A stretch of 64,000 bases of DNA, from NCBI RefSeq assembly GCF_002101375.1, contig NZ_CP015207.1, positions 2,744,001 to 2,808,000 on the forward strand, written 5' to 3'. Made by a program: the position numbers and the translations under genes. The stretch comes from Sporosarcina ureae. GTDB taxonomy: Bacteria > Bacillota > Bacilli > Bacillales_A > Planococcaceae. Below, one piece after another: positions 9,355 to 18,537 of this stretch; position 1 is the stretch's first letter; each line of letters begins with the position of its first letter. The notes beneath the pieces are model-generated. The model was not told where the DNA came from and did not search any database. It worked only from the letters and a program-made list of their open reading frames with translations.

Positions 9355-9831
9355 TTAGCGTCGTTTGGATTGTGATTTCTTTTTCATCATCTGCCTTTCG
9401 AGTAGATCGAGCTTTTTTAACAGTTCATTTTCCGCCTGTAATAAGCGGTTTTTCGCTTCTAGACGTTCAATCTTTTCTTCGGATGTCAAGTCGCGTTCTG
9501 ATGGACGGCCTGAATTGGTTTTTCGTGTGTCTTGTAAGCCTTCCACTCCGCTTTTTCTATAGGCGGCACGCCAACGCTTTCCTGCAGATTTAATCCGAAC
9601 TGCTCCTATTAAATCGGCATTTAATCCAGCCTCTTCAAAAATGTCTCGCGGCAGTTTTCCTTTTTCATTTTCCGAAATAAAATGACGTTTAAACTCATCT
9701 GTATAGGTGATGGATTTATCACTAACAGCTTGTACGTTAGGATTGCATTGCAAGCGTGCTTGTTCTTTTAAGGTAAACAATCGTTCAGTCACATTCATCC
9801 GCTCCCACATCTTTTTATTCATTATAAACAA
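9355..9831 (-). CDS. IS3-family OrfA (HTH and leucine zipper)
   Basis: DNA-binding subunit of the IS transposase, 158 residues, with an HTH in its middle (AYRKSGVEGLQDTR) and a heptad coiled coil near the C terminus (IERLEAKNRLLQAENELLKKLDLLE). A run of five A and a G (complement at 9379-9385) just before its stop is a candidate -1 slippery site; shifting there enters the orfB frame without a stop. Confidence 0.85.
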   Translation of the reverse strand: MFIMNKKMWERMNVTERLFTLKEQARLQCNPNVQAVSDKSITYTDEFKRHFISENEKGKLPRDIFEEAGLNADLIGAVRIKSAGKRWRAAYRKSGVEGLQDTRKTNSGRPSERDLTSEEKIERLEAKNRLLQAENELLKKLDLLERQMMKKKSQSKRR

Positions 9832-10024
9832 AAGTACCCTATAGGATAGACTTTTTTCAAAGTGTCTATCTTATAGGGTACATTTTATGACTCGGAAGGA
9901 TTTTTTTCTTGTGTATACTACTGCTGTTGGATGAGTTCATTGGTTATAAGGAGGGGGTTGGTGGTTGGTGGTTGGGCTGGGCTTGGGTGTCGCGGTCGGG
10001 CTGCGGTCGGGTCGCGCTTTGGCC

Positions 10025-11030
10025 GCGCTCATAGTTGGCTGAGATCCGCTCTATGCAGCTTGTTTTTCGCTCTATCATGTGTGTTATCCGCTCTATGCAG
10101 CCCGGTTACCGCTCTATCCAGCGTGTTATCCGCTCTATCAAGCCCCGTATCCGCTCAATGAAGCTCGAATCCACTAACGTTTTTGCGTCACTATGGCAAT
10201 TTGCATCGCTTCTTCAGCCAAATACGAACGCGATTGGACAGATTAAGTGGAATGAGGCTTGAAATTAGAACTTTTAGGATGGTTTTATTGCTTATAAGAG
10301 GGGGAATGGTCGGGCCGCGCTCATAGTTGGCTGAGATCCGCTCTATGCAGCTTGCTTTTCGCTCTATCATGTGTGTTATCCGCTCATAGTTTACTGTGAG
10401 CGCTCTATCAAGCCCCGTATCCGCTCTATCCACCACGCTAACCGCTCAATGAAGCTCGAATCCACTAACGTTTTTTGCGTCACTATGGCAATTTGCATCG
10501 CTTCTTCAGCCAAATACGAACGCGATTGGACAGATTAAGTGGAATGAGGCTTGAAATTCGAACTTTTAGGATGGATTTATTGCTTATAAGAGGGGTAATG
10601 GTCGGGCCGCGCTCATAGTTGGCTGAGATCCGCTCTATGCAGCTTGCTTTTCGCTCTATCATGTGTGTTATCCGCTCATAGTTTACTGTAGTGCTCTATC
10701 AAGCCCTGTATCCGCTCTATCCACCACGCTAACCGCTCAATGAAGCTCGAATCCACTAACGTTTTTTGCGTCACTATGGCAATTTGCATCGCTACTTCAG
10801 CCAACTACGAACGCGATTGGACAGATTAAGTGGAATGAGGCTTGAAATTAGGGCTTTTAGGATGGTTTTATTGCTTATAAGAGGGGGAGCGATCGGGCCG
10901 CGCTCATAGTTGGCTGAGATCCGCTCTATGCAACCCGGTTACCGCTCTATCCAGCGTGTTATCCGCTCTATCAAGCCCCGTATCCGCTCTATCCACCACG
11001 CTAACCGCTCTATAAAACCAATCAAACGCT
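10025..11030. repeat. Tandem repeat of about 292 bp, 3.4 copies, rich in CGCTCTAT
   Basis: Copies begin at about 10025, 10318, 10610 and 10901 (period 293, 292, 291), each starting CGCTCATAGTTGGCTGAG. Within each unit the octamer CGCTCTAT (or CGCTCAAT) recurs every 15-25 bases. The other half of the unit (ACTAACGTTTTTTGCGTCAC ... GGATGGTTTTATTGC) is unique-looking DNA without a credible gene. This fills the gene-free stretch 9906-11215 between the IS and degV. The same octamer, reverse-complemented, builds the array at 49513-50235. Confidence 0.85.
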
Positions 11031-11229
11031 CAATCGCGAGCCCCGTCTGCAAGTCCGCCATCGTCTCTTGACGTTTGCACTTGAATTAGGTCTTGAACGT
11101 GAACTCAATCAAAGTGTCTGGCAGCGACTCTCTCCACGAAAACTAATTCCGACTTACTGCTCCAATTTCTTCTTCATGGATGCCAACTCCACCGATTTCA
11201 GGTAGAATAAGTTACAGGAGTTGATCATA

Positions 11230-12078
11230 TTGAAAACAGCGATTGTGACAGACACGACGGCGTATTTGCCGGATGACATAAAAGCAGAACTTGGGATTTA
11301 CACGATCCCGTTACTCGTAACTATCGACGGCAAAGAATTCAAAGAAGATGTCGATATTACCACGGAAGCATTCTATGAACTGGTGCGCGGTAAAGGCCCG
11401 TTACCGAAGACATCACAACCCGCGATCGGTGACTTCGAAGCGCTATTTAGCGAACTCGCGAAAGACTACGATGCGGTCATTACGATTCACTTATCGAGCG
11501 GCATTAGCGGAACGTATATGGGTGCGATACAGGCGGCCGAGCTCGTACCGGAACTAGAAGTGCTGGCGTTTGATTCGGAAATTTCAGCCTATCCCCAAGG
11601 CTTTTACGCGATCCGTGCAGCACAGCTTGCGAATGAAGGCGTACATCCGCATGCGATTATTGAAGAATTAAAAGACATGCAAAAAGGCATCAAAGCCTAT
11701 TTCATGGTGGACGACTTATCGCATCTGCAACGTGGCGGTCGTTTATCCGGTGCACAAGCGCTAGTTGGCGGACTGTTGCAAGTGAAGCCCGTCTTGCATT
11801 TCGAAGACAAAGTCATTGTACCGTTTGAAAAAATCCGTACCGCTAGAAAAGCGATGAAGCGCATTTCGGATTTACTGTCGGAAGATGCGAAAAACCAATT
11901 GTTAGATGCGGCAGTGATCCACGCGAATCGCTATGACGACGCAGTAGAATGGAAAAGACTATTAGAAGAAAAACATCCGAACGTCGATTTCACGATCAGC
12001 CACTTTGGTCCGGTGATCGGCACGCATCTTGGTGAAGGGGCTATGGGACTTGGTTGGGTGAAACGACGCGGAACCTGA
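11230..12078 (+). CDS. degV: DegV-family fatty-acid-binding protein
   Basis: DegV (FakB-like) proteins bind a fatty acid and present it to a kinase, or otherwise act in lipid handling; the precise role here is not known. The TTG at 11230 is chosen because AGGAG at 11216-11220 lies 9 bases before it and the product begins MKTAIVTDTTAYLPDD, the standard DegV start; the TTG at 11221 would abut the ribosome site. Family motifs are present: TSQPAIGDF, TIHLSSGISGTYMGA, the DSEISAYPQG segment, and LQRGGRLSGAQ with the ligand-binding arginines. Length (282 residues) is normal. comFA starts 15 bases downstream, as in B. subtilis. Confidence 0.9.
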   Translation: MKTAIVTDTTAYLPDDIKAELGIYTIPLLVTIDGKEFKEDVDITTEAFYELVRGKGPLPKTSQPAIGDFEALFSELAKDYDAVITIHLSSGISGTYMGAIQAAELVPELEVLAFDSEISAYPQGFYAIRAAQLANEGVHPHAIIEELKDMQKGIKAYFMVDDLSHLQRGGRLSGAQALVGGLLQVKPVLHFEDKVIVPFEKIRTARKAMKRISDLLSEDAKNQLLDAAVIHANRYDDAVEWKRLLEEKHPNVDFTISHFGPVIGTHLGEGAMGLGWVKRRGT

Positions 12079-12092
12079 ACAGGGGGAACTGC

Positions 12093-13463
12093 ATGTCCGA
12101 ACGACACCAACTCAAGCAATTCTTGGCAGGGCGCATTTGGTTGCGTCATCTTGTGCCATTTTCGGAAGAAGTCGTTGACGAAGCGATTCGTCAAGGCGAT
12201 ATCAATATAGAACCAGGCGTCACAACGAACAAGACGTGGCATGGTACGCACTATACGTGTCAGCGTTGCCATAATGAAAATCAAACGCGTTTCACTGTAT
12301 TCGCGTGCGCTCAATGCGAAGCGCCTTGCGCCTATTGTAGAAATTGTCTCAACATGGGGCGCGTGTCATGTTGTTCGCAACTACTCACATGGACAGGCAC
12401 ACCACCGACTTTCCCGACGAATCACCGTATGAACTGGCAAGGAAATTTGACACCTTCTCAGCAGAAAGCGACGCGTGAATTGCTTGAAAGTACGAAACGG
12501 GGCGTATCTCATTTACTTTACGCAGTGTGCGGATCGGGCAAGACGGAAATGCTGTTTCAGCCGATTCATTATGTATTAAATGAAGGCAAGCGGGTCTGTC
12601 TAGCAGCGCCTCGCGTGGACGTCATCTTAGAACTATTGCCGCGGTTAGTGACTGCTTTTCCGGATACGACAGTAGAAGCGTTATATGGCGGGGCAGAAGT
12701 AGAACATTTTGACGCACAGCTAATTCTTGCGACGACCCATCAGCTCTACCGTTTTCACGAGGCGTTCGATGCGGTCTTCGTGGATGAAGCCGATGCGTTC
12801 CCTTACACAGCGGACGAAACGTTACAACAAGCCGTCAGGAAAGCAGCAAAACCGAACGCGCCGATTCATTTTGTGACGGCAACGCCATCGAGTCAGTTGC
12901 TGGCGATGAATAAAAAGCAAGGCTATATTTCGGTTCTGGCACGGCGTTATCACGGGCAGCCGTTACCCGTACCGCGAAACGTGGCGTTATGGAATTATGA
13001 GAAACAGCTGAAAAAGAAACGGATTCCGGCGAAATTACTGCGCTGGACAACCGAACGTCTGACTAAACAGCAACCGTTTCTCATTTTCTTTCATCAAATT
13101 GAACTGATGGAACTCGCAGAACCGTTATTTCAGAAACTCGATGAGCGAATTTGTGCAGTCCATGCGGAACATGAAGATCGCAAAGAGCGGGTACAGTTAC
13201 TTAGACAAAAAGCAATTCCTGGCTTGCTGACGACGACGATACTCGAGCGGGGGATTACCATTCCGAACGTGCAAGTGGCGGTTGTCGGAGCGGAGCAAAC
13301 AATTTTCAATAAAGGCGCACTCATCCAAATTGGTGGGCGAGTGGGTCGCTCCGTACCGAACACGTCAGGTGACTTCGTACTGTTCCATCAAGGCATCACC
13401 TATGCGATGGACGAAGCGAAACGAGAAATTCGTAAGCTAAACAACACCGTGGTGCCGCAATGA
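12093..13463 (+). CDS. comFA: ComFA, ATP-dependent DNA-uptake helicase-like protein
   Basis: Membrane-associated ATPase that helps drive transforming single-stranded DNA into the cell. The ATG at 12093 is preferred, with AGGGGGAAC just upstream and product MSERHQLKQFL. Features in order: a four-cysteine zinc finger (CQRC ... CAQC plus CAYC/C, about 55-85), Walker A CGSGKTEM (about 146-152), a DEAD-type Walker B VDEADAF (about 230), motif III TATPS, and helicase C-terminal motifs TTTILERGITIPNVQV and QIGGRVGRS. It overlaps comFC by four bases (ATGA), so the two are translationally coupled. Confidence 0.95.
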   Translation: MSERHQLKQFLAGRIWLRHLVPFSEEVVDEAIRQGDINIEPGVTTNKTWHGTHYTCQRCHNENQTRFTVFACAQCEAPCAYCRNCLNMGRVSCCSQLLTWTGTPPTFPTNHRMNWQGNLTPSQQKATRELLESTKRGVSHLLYAVCGSGKTEMLFQPIHYVLNEGKRVCLAAPRVDVILELLPRLVTAFPDTTVEALYGGAEVEHFDAQLILATTHQLYRFHEAFDAVFVDEADAFPYTADETLQQAVRKAAKPNAPIHFVTATPSSQLLAMNKKQGYISVLARRYHGQPLPVPRNVALWNYEKQLKKKRIPAKLLRWTTERLTKQQPFLIFFHQIELMELAEPLFQKLDERICAVHAEHEDRKERVQLLRQKAIPGLLTTTILERGITIPNVQVAVVGAEQTIFNKGALIQIGGRVGRSVPNTSGDFVLFHQGITYAMDEAKREIRKLNNTVVPQ

Positions 13464-14074
13464 CGTGTTTACTATGCGATAAACCACTACATGACCAGCC
13501 CACTTGGCAACACTTCCTCGGTCTTCAACAAGACACGTCCGCCTGTCCAATTTGTCTCGAAAAATTCAAACGTATCGACAGAATCATAGAAGACGATGTT
13601 CTCGATTCTGTTCATTCACTCTATGCATATAATGAAGCAGCGAGAGAGTACTTGCATCAGTTCAAGTTCATGCAAGACGTCGCGCTCGCACAAATTTTTG
13701 CCTCCCCATTACGTAGGGTACTGAACGATTCCAAAAAGATCATCGTACCGATTCCGATGCATCCGATCAATAAAAAGAAACGAACGTTTTCGCAAGTGGA
13801 TGCGTTACTGGACGCCGCGAATATTTCGTATCACTCGCTACTTACAAAAACAACGGAATCGGTAATGGGGGAAAAATCACGCAGTGAACGTCTCGCAATG
13901 ACTGAACTATTCCACGTAACGGCCGATATACTCTATAATGAGGCAGTGCACGTGCTTGTTGACGATATTTATACGACTGGCACCACATTGCGTCACGCAG
14001 CTGAAGCGTTGAAACAGCGCGGAGTATACCGAGTGGAAGCTGTGACGTTATTCAGACCTATTAGAGAGAAGTGA
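13460..14074 (+). CDS. comFC: ComFC/ComF amidophosphoribosyltransferase-like competence protein
   Basis: Needed for transformation in related bacteria and thought to act with ComFA. It has an N-terminal double CxxC zinc motif (CLLC and CPIC) and a C-terminal phosphoribosyltransferase fold with the PRPP loop VDDIYTTGTTL (about 166-176) and the VPIPMHP segment. The 204-residue length is typical. Start overlaps the comFA stop, and its stop overlaps or abuts the next gene. Confidence 0.93.
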   Translation: MTCLLCDKPLHDQPTWQHFLGLQQDTSACPICLEKFKRIDRIIEDDVLDSVHSLYAYNEAAREYLHQFKFMQDVALAQIFASPLRRVLNDSKKIIVPIPMHPINKKKRTFSQVDALLDAANISYHSLLTKTTESVMGEKSRSERLAMTELFHVTADILYNEAVHVLVDDIYTTGTTLRHAAEALKQRGVYRVEAVTLFRPIREK

Positions 14075-14079
14075 GAGAG

Positions 14080-14499
14080 ATGGCGGAAGTTAGAAATTGT
14101 CCGACATGTGGCAGTATGTTTAATTACACAGGACTTCGAGACGTATGTGGCACGTGTGCGCAAGCGGAAGAAGAAATGTATGAAACAGTCTATCGATTTT
14201 TACGTAAACGAGAGAACCGTGCAGCGACTATCGAGCGGATTGTAGAAGTAACCGGCGTAACACAGGAATTACTGCATCGCTGGGTGCGTAAAGGGAGACT
14301 GCAACCGGCAATGTTCCCGAATCTTGGCTATCCATGTGATAAATGTGGCGCATTAACATCGTCAGGGAAGATCTGTGCCAAATGTACCGATGAAATTCAA
14401 GCGGACTTACGGACATTTGATGCGGCGCAAGAGCTCCGTGAAGCGATTGAGGCGCAAGAAAAAGGCACATACTACACACAAAAAGACCGTAGAGGATGA
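14080..14499 (+). CDS. yvyF: YvyF-type flagellar operon protein (TIGR03826)
   Basis: Small zinc-finger protein found upstream of flgM in Bacillales. Cysteine pairs CPTCG, CGTC, CDKCG and CAKC suggest two zinc ribbons around an HTH-like middle (TIERIVEVTGVTQELLHRWVRKGRL), similar to MerR-type helices. The ATG at 14080 is preferred over a GTG at 14071 that overlaps the comFC stop. Its function is not established. A terminator follows before the SigD promoter of flgM. Confidence 0.85.
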   Translation: MAEVRNCPTCGSMFNYTGLRDVCGTCAQAEEEMYETVYRFLRKRENRAATIERIVEVTGVTQELLHRWVRKGRLQPAMFPNLGYPCDKCGALTSSGKICAKCTDEIQADLRTFDAAQELREAIEAQEKGTYYTQKDRRG

Positions 14500-14507
14500 C
14501 ATGCGAA

Positions 14508-14534
14508 ACGAGCAGTTCGTACTGCTCGTTTTTT
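14508..14534 (+). terminator. Terminator of the degV-comF-yvyF transcript
   Basis: ACGAGCAGT and ACTGCTCGT around a four-base loop, then six T. Confidence 0.9.
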
Positions 14535-14548
14535 CATACAAAAGCCTC

Positions 14549-14575
14549 TAAAAACTTCATGAAATCTGCCGAAGT
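14549..14575 (+). promoter_or_regulatory. SigD promoter upstream of flgM
   Basis: TAAA at 14549-14552, 15 bases, then GCCGAAGT at 14568-14575, against the consensus TAAA-N15-GCCGATAT. It lies 48 bases before the flgM start. Confidence 0.8.
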
Positions 14576-14623
14576 AAAGAGTAGTACCTAAATCCAACAC
14601 AAGAAGTGAAAGGAGCGAGACGT

Positions 14624-14890
14624 ATGAAAATAGAAGGATTTAAACCACAAGCCGTCAACCCGTACCGAAATCAGCAAATGAAAGTGGATCAAATGAAGCA
14701 AACAGCACAAGTGAAAACGGATAAGCTGGAGATTTCATCAGAGGCGAAAAAGTTATCCGCAACTTCACCGATTGAATCGGCCAGACAACAGCGAGTACAG
14801 GAATTGAAAGCGCAAGTGCAATCTGGAGAATATCAAGTAGATGCGGGTAAACTCGCTGCCAGAATGGTGTCATATTTCAATAAGCTATAA
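14624..14890 (+). CDS. flgM: Anti-sigma-D factor FlgM
   Basis: Binds and holds SigD until the hook-basal body is built. The 88-residue protein starts MKIEGFKPQAVNPY at the ATG at 14624, preceded by AAAGGAGCG; the GTG at 14606 overlaps this ribosome site and is rejected. The conserved C-terminal FlgM helices are present: DKLEISSEAKKL, then RVQELKAQVQSGEYQVD and KLAARMVSYF. It heads the flgM-flgN-flgK-flgL run and is under its own SigD-type promoter, giving feedback. Confidence 0.92.
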   Translation: MKIEGFKPQAVNPYRNQQMKVDQMKQTAQVKTDKLEISSEAKKLSATSPIESARQQRVQELKAQVQSGEYQVDAGKLAARMVSYFNKL

Positions 14891-14907
14891 TGAAAGTAGG
14901 GTTACAC

Positions 14908-15414
14908 ATGTCCATTGAACCAATTTTGACAACGCTCAATCACCTAGAAAAACTGCATATGAGCTTGCTCCGTCTGTCGAACGACAAGACCGCATTGCTG
15001 AAAAGCGGCGACGTCGACGGGATTGACCAGCTGTTGAAGGAGGAGCAAGCTCACTTAGCAGCTATTGTGCAAATGGACCAAAAACGTGTACAGGAAGTGA
15101 AGCAGTATATAACCGCACAAGGAAGTGCCGTACTTGCTGAACCGACTATGACACAATTAATCGAACTAGCAAGCGCTCCGGACAAAGAACAGTTAGCAGA
15201 GGCGAGGGACCGTCTCCTGCATGCGATTCATGAGTTGAAACAGCAGAATGAACTCAATCAGCAACTGACTTATCAATCACTTCAATTTGTGAATCTATCG
15301 CTGGACATGGTCCGTCCGCGTCCGGAAACCGTCAACTATTCGAAAAACGAAGTACAAGGGCAGTCACAAAGCGGAGCGAAAACCAAGCTCTCTTCATTCG
15401 ACTCCCAAGCTTAA
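14908..15414 (+). CDS. flgN: FlgN-type flagellar chaperone
   Basis: Export chaperone for the hook-filament junction proteins FlgK and FlgL, encoded next to it. All-alpha protein of about 168 residues with a long N-terminal coiled coil (ILTTLNHLEKLHMSLLRLSNDKTALLKSGD) and a C-terminal amphipathic helix (NQQLTYQSLQFVNLSLDMV). The ATG at 14908 (MSIEPILTTL) aligns with the usual family start; the ATG at 14890 overlaps the flgM stop and lacks a ribosome site. AAGTAGGG lies upstream of the chosen start. Confidence 0.88.
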   Translation: MSIEPILTTLNHLEKLHMSLLRLSNDKTALLKSGDVDGIDQLLKEEQAHLAAIVQMDQKRVQEVKQYITAQGSAVLAEPTMTQLIELASAPDKEQLAEARDRLLHAIHELKQQNELNQQLTYQSLQFVNLSLDMVRPRPETVNYSKNEVQGQSQSGAKTKLSSFDSQA

Positions 15415-15426
15415 GGAGGACACACT

Positions 15427-16974
15427 ATGCGCTCAACATTCATGGGACTAGAAACTAGCAAACGCGGATTGTACACACAGCAATCCGCTCTTTATACGAC
15501 AGGGCATAATATTGGAAACGTCAACACACCCGGTTACACACGCCAGCGCGTCAACATGCAAGCAACATCCGGCTTTCCAGGGATCGGAATAAACGCAGGC
15601 ACAATGCCAGGATTTCTTGGAACAGGCGTTGAAACAGGTAGCATTCAACGGATTCGTGATTCGTTTGTCGATCATCAATTTCGCAGTGAATCAACGAAAC
15701 TAGGATACTGGGAATCACGTACGAATGCGATTGCACAAATGGAAGACGCGATTGGCGAACCTTCCGAGTATGGTTTACAGCAATCGATGAGCGACTTCTG
15801 GCAATCATTGCAGACACTTGCGTCGAGTCCGGAAAACGGCGGGGCGCGTGCGGTGGTTGTGGAACGTGGGGTGGCGGTAGCTGACTCGTTTAACTATATT
15901 TACAAGTCTATTTCTGAAGTTAAAGGAAATCTAGGCGATGAAATTGACTTTAGCGCAAAAGATATTAACTCGTTGCTAACTCAAATTGGAGAACTAAACA
16001 AACAAATCGCCAATGTCGAACCGAATGGCTACTTGCCGAACGATCTCTATGACGCGCGTGACGGGTTGCTAGATCAATTGTCTAGTTATCTACCGATTGA
16101 AACGAGCTATGAGAAATCAGGCGGACGTGCGTCGGCTATTGCGGAAGGTACCGTGACAATTAAAATTAAAACAAATGTTCCAGGAAAAACGATCACCGTA
16201 GTAGAAAAAGACCAAGTCGCAGAACTCACTGTAGACGGCAATGACCCGAATCAACCGTTTCCCAATTTAATGACAGGCTTCACGTTTACAGGTGGACCGA
16301 TTCAGAATCCTGCTGACGGTAAGCTGTCTGTTAACGAAATGGTCAAAAGCGGTGAATTGAAGTCCCTTGTGGATTCGTACGGATATATCGATTCAGACGG
16401 AAAAGAAAAAGGTCTATACCCAGAGATGATGACGAAACTGGATAAAATGGCGAATGAGTTTGCGAAAGCGTTTAATGCAGTTCATGAAGAAGGGACCGAC
16501 TTAGCAGGTGTAAAAGGCGAGCCATTCTTTGTTTTACCAGCTGGCGCAACCGAATTTTCTGCAAGTAACATCGCAGTAAATGATGCAATTAGAAAAGATC
16601 CAAATAAGCTAGCAGCCTCGGATGCTAAAACGGGTGCGGAAGTCGGTAACGGTCAAAACGCTAAAAAACTAGGCGATGTATTCTTTGCGAAGTTACCAGG
16701 ACTAGACGGTTCAAGCGTGCAGAGCTACTACGCTCAAACGATTGGGCAACTCGGAGTCGAAGGGCAACAAGCACTTAACATGACGGAAAGCTCAGGAGTT
16801 TTACTATTAGCGGTATCAAATCGCCGCGCTTCCATCAGCTCGGTCTCACTCGACGAAGAAATGACTGACATGATCCGCTTCCAGCAAGCGTACAACGCAT
16901 CTGCCCGCATGATCACCGTGATGGACGAAACACTCGACAAAATCATCAACGGAATGGGCACAGTCGGCAGATAA
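15427..16974 (+). CDS. flgK: Hook-associated protein 1 FlgK
   Basis: First hook-filament junction protein, 515 residues, exported. The N terminus (MRSTFMGLETSKRGLYTQQSAL ... ISTPGYTRQ-like NVNTPGYTRQRVN) and C terminus (SLDEEMTDMIRFQQAYNASARMITVMDETLDKIINGMG) are the D0/D1 coiled-coil segments of the family; the middle is variable. Perfect AAGGAGG ribosome site. Lies between flgN and flgL with short gaps. Confidence 0.97.
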   Translation: MRSTFMGLETSKRGLYTQQSALYTTGHNIGNVNTPGYTRQRVNMQATSGFPGIGINAGTMPGFLGTGVETGSIQRIRDSFVDHQFRSESTKLGYWESRTNAIAQMEDAIGEPSEYGLQQSMSDFWQSLQTLASSPENGGARAVVVERGVAVADSFNYIYKSISEVKGNLGDEIDFSAKDINSLLTQIGELNKQIANVEPNGYLPNDLYDARDGLLDQLSSYLPIETSYEKSGGRASAIAEGTVTIKIKTNVPGKTITVVEKDQVAELTVDGNDPNQPFPNLMTGFTFTGGPIQNPADGKLSVNEMVKSGELKSLVDSYGYIDSDGKEKGLYPEMMTKLDKMANEFAKAFNAVHEEGTDLAGVKGEPFFVLPAGATEFSASNIAVNDAIRKDPNKLAASDAKTGAEVGNGQNAKKLGDVFFAKLPGLDGSSVQSYYAQTIGQLGVEGQQALNMTESSGVLLLAVSNRRASISSVSLDEEMTDMIRFQQAYNASARMITVMDETLDKIINGMGTVGR

Positions 16975-16990
16975 TGAAGGAGGAATTTTC

Positions 16991-17866
16991 ATGCGTGTAA
17001 CACAATCGATGCTATCGCAAAACATGCTGCGCAACTTATCGAGCAGCTATAATAATATGGGCAAACTGCAAGAACAATTGAATACAGGCAAAAAAGTCAA
17101 TCGCCCGTCCGATGATCCCGTCGTCGTCATGAAAGGCATGGGTTACGGCATGCAAGTGAACAAAGTAGAACAATACCAGAAGAATATGGGCGAAGTGAAT
17201 AACTGGTTGGATAGTTCGGATGATGCGCTGGACGGGGTAGGACAAGTATTGCATCGAATGAAAGAATTGGCTACGAATGCGGCAAATACTGGTACGATGG
17301 GTGAAAATGAACGAAAAGCCATTGAAACAGAAATGAATCAGCTTCGTGAGCACGTACGCGACCTTGCTAACACCAAAGTCGGCGACAAACATATATTTAG
17401 TGGCAATATGACCGATCAACCACTTTTTAATAAAGATACGGGTAAGTTTGAAGATGGAAAATCTTTTTCCGCCAATGTAGAAATAGAAGTATTCGACGGC
17501 ATAAACTTACGAGTCAGTACCGATGTAAATAAGATGTTTAAAGAGATTGATGATATGTTTGGAGAAGTTGAAGGGATGATTGCGACAGGAGAAGGCTTCA
17601 GTGGCTTAATCACTTCTATTGACAGCAAGTTAGATACTGTATTGTCTAAACGTGCAGACATCGGTGCCCGTTCCAACCGTGCAGAACTGATGAAAAATCG
17701 TCTGGAGATGCAAGAAGGTGCTGCAAAAAAACAACGTTCTCAAAACGAAGATGTGAACTTTGAGAAAACGATTACCGATCTGATTACGGCAGAGTCGATC
17801 CATCGTGCCACATTGTCAGTAGGCGCGAGAATTATGCAGCCTTCTTTAATGGATTTCCTACGCTAA
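16991..17866 (+). CDS. flgL: Hook-associated protein 3 FlgL
   Basis: Second junction protein, linking FlgK to the flagellin filament. The 291-residue protein starts MRVTQSMLSQNMLRNLSSSYNNM, followed by the flagellin-like LNTGKKVNRPSDDPV, and ends with the ITDLITAESIHRATLSVGARIMQPSLMDFLR D0 helix. AAGGAGGAA precedes the ATG 16 bases after flgK. A terminator follows. Confidence 0.97.
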   Translation: MRVTQSMLSQNMLRNLSSSYNNMGKLQEQLNTGKKVNRPSDDPVVVMKGMGYGMQVNKVEQYQKNMGEVNNWLDSSDDALDGVGQVLHRMKELATNAANTGTMGENERKAIETEMNQLREHVRDLANTKVGDKHIFSGNMTDQPLFNKDTGKFEDGKSFSANVEIEVFDGINLRVSTDVNKMFKEIDDMFGEVEGMIATGEGFSGLITSIDSKLDTVLSKRADIGARSNRAELMKNRLEMQEGAAKKQRSQNEDVNFEKTITDLITAESIHRATLSVGARIMQPSLMDFLR

Positions 17867-17874
17867 AAGATGTG

Positions 17875-17905
17875 GCGGACACTACGCAAGTGTCCGCTAT
17901 TTTTA
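17875..17905 (+). terminator. Terminator after flgL
   Basis: GCGGACACT and AGTGTCCGC around a five-base loop, then TATTTTTAT. Confidence 0.85.
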
Positions 17906-17931
17906 TATAAGAAAGTAAGGGAGTGATAAAA

Positions 17932-18483
17932 GTGAACATTCCACAACTTCAAATCCAAACGACACCCGCCAAAATAAATTTACAAGTGACGAAACCTGTT
18001 CAAGAAATCCAACAACCTAAAGCCACGCTGAGCATTGAACAACCAGCAGCCATTTTGGAAATGTCGACGACCCGACCGCAACTATCACTCGACACGACAG
18101 AAAATCGTGCAGATATCGATATGAAAAGTGTATTTCGCCGAACGGCTGATAATGCTCAATATGGATTACAAAAAGTACAAGAAGGCACAGCTCGTCGCGC
18201 GCAAGAAGGCCAGCAACTCATGAAAATTGAAAACGGTTCAACGATAGCAGATATCGTCAAACAGAACACGGAGAAACCAATGGCCGAACTGCAAGTGAAA
18301 TTTGTAGGCGACCGTACGAAAATCAAAATGAGTTTTTCTGAAGGTTCACTAGATATTAATGTGACACCGCAGAAGCCGAAAATCGACGCACAAATAAATA
18401 AGCCGATCCACAATTACACACCTGGGAAAGTATCTGTAGAAATGCAACAGTACGGATCGATAGAGATTGATTGGAAAGTGTAA
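17932..18483 (+). CDS. yviE: DUF6470 family protein (YviE-like)
   Basis: Protein of unknown role kept between flgL and fliW in Bacillales. The GTG at 17932 gives MNIPQLQIQTTPAKINLQV, the usual start of the family; AAGGGAG lies 9-10 bases before it. The GTG at 17923 would sit against the ribosome site. About 183 residues, rich in short beta-like segments with recurring Q-I-x-I/L patterns (LQIQTTPAKI, KATLSIEQPAAIL, RPQLSLDTT). No signal peptide or membrane helix. Confidence 0.85.
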   Translation: MNIPQLQIQTTPAKINLQVTKPVQEIQQPKATLSIEQPAAILEMSTTRPQLSLDTTENRADIDMKSVFRRTADNAQYGLQKVQEGTARRAQEGQQLMKIENGSTIADIVKQNTEKPMAELQVKFVGDRTKIKMSFSEGSLDINVTPQKPKIDAQINKPIHNYTPGKVSVEMQQYGSIEIDWKV

Positions 18484-18537
18484 TAAAAAGTACGTTGAGT
18501 AGTAAACCAGTAAAACGTTGAAAAGGAGAGAAATCTA

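Larger units (their letters stand above)
8405..9905 (-). mobile_element. IS3-family insertion sequence, about 1.5 kb
   Basis: Bounded by inverted repeats of 31 bases with one mismatch: 8405-8435 (AAAAATCCTTCCGAGT then GATAAAATGTACCCT) and 9875-9905. It holds two minus-strand frames, orfA (HTH and leucine zipper) and orfB (DDE integrase), with orfB in the -1 frame of orfA as is normal for IS3. No clear short target duplication is visible (left flank ...CTATG, right flank TTCTTG...). Good repeat identity and intact frames suggest it is recent and possibly active. Confidence 0.88.

Noticed and set aside
13460..13520. Possible frameshift between comFA and comFC
   Set aside because: The four-base ATGA overlap is the normal coupled arrangement, and both proteins are full length.
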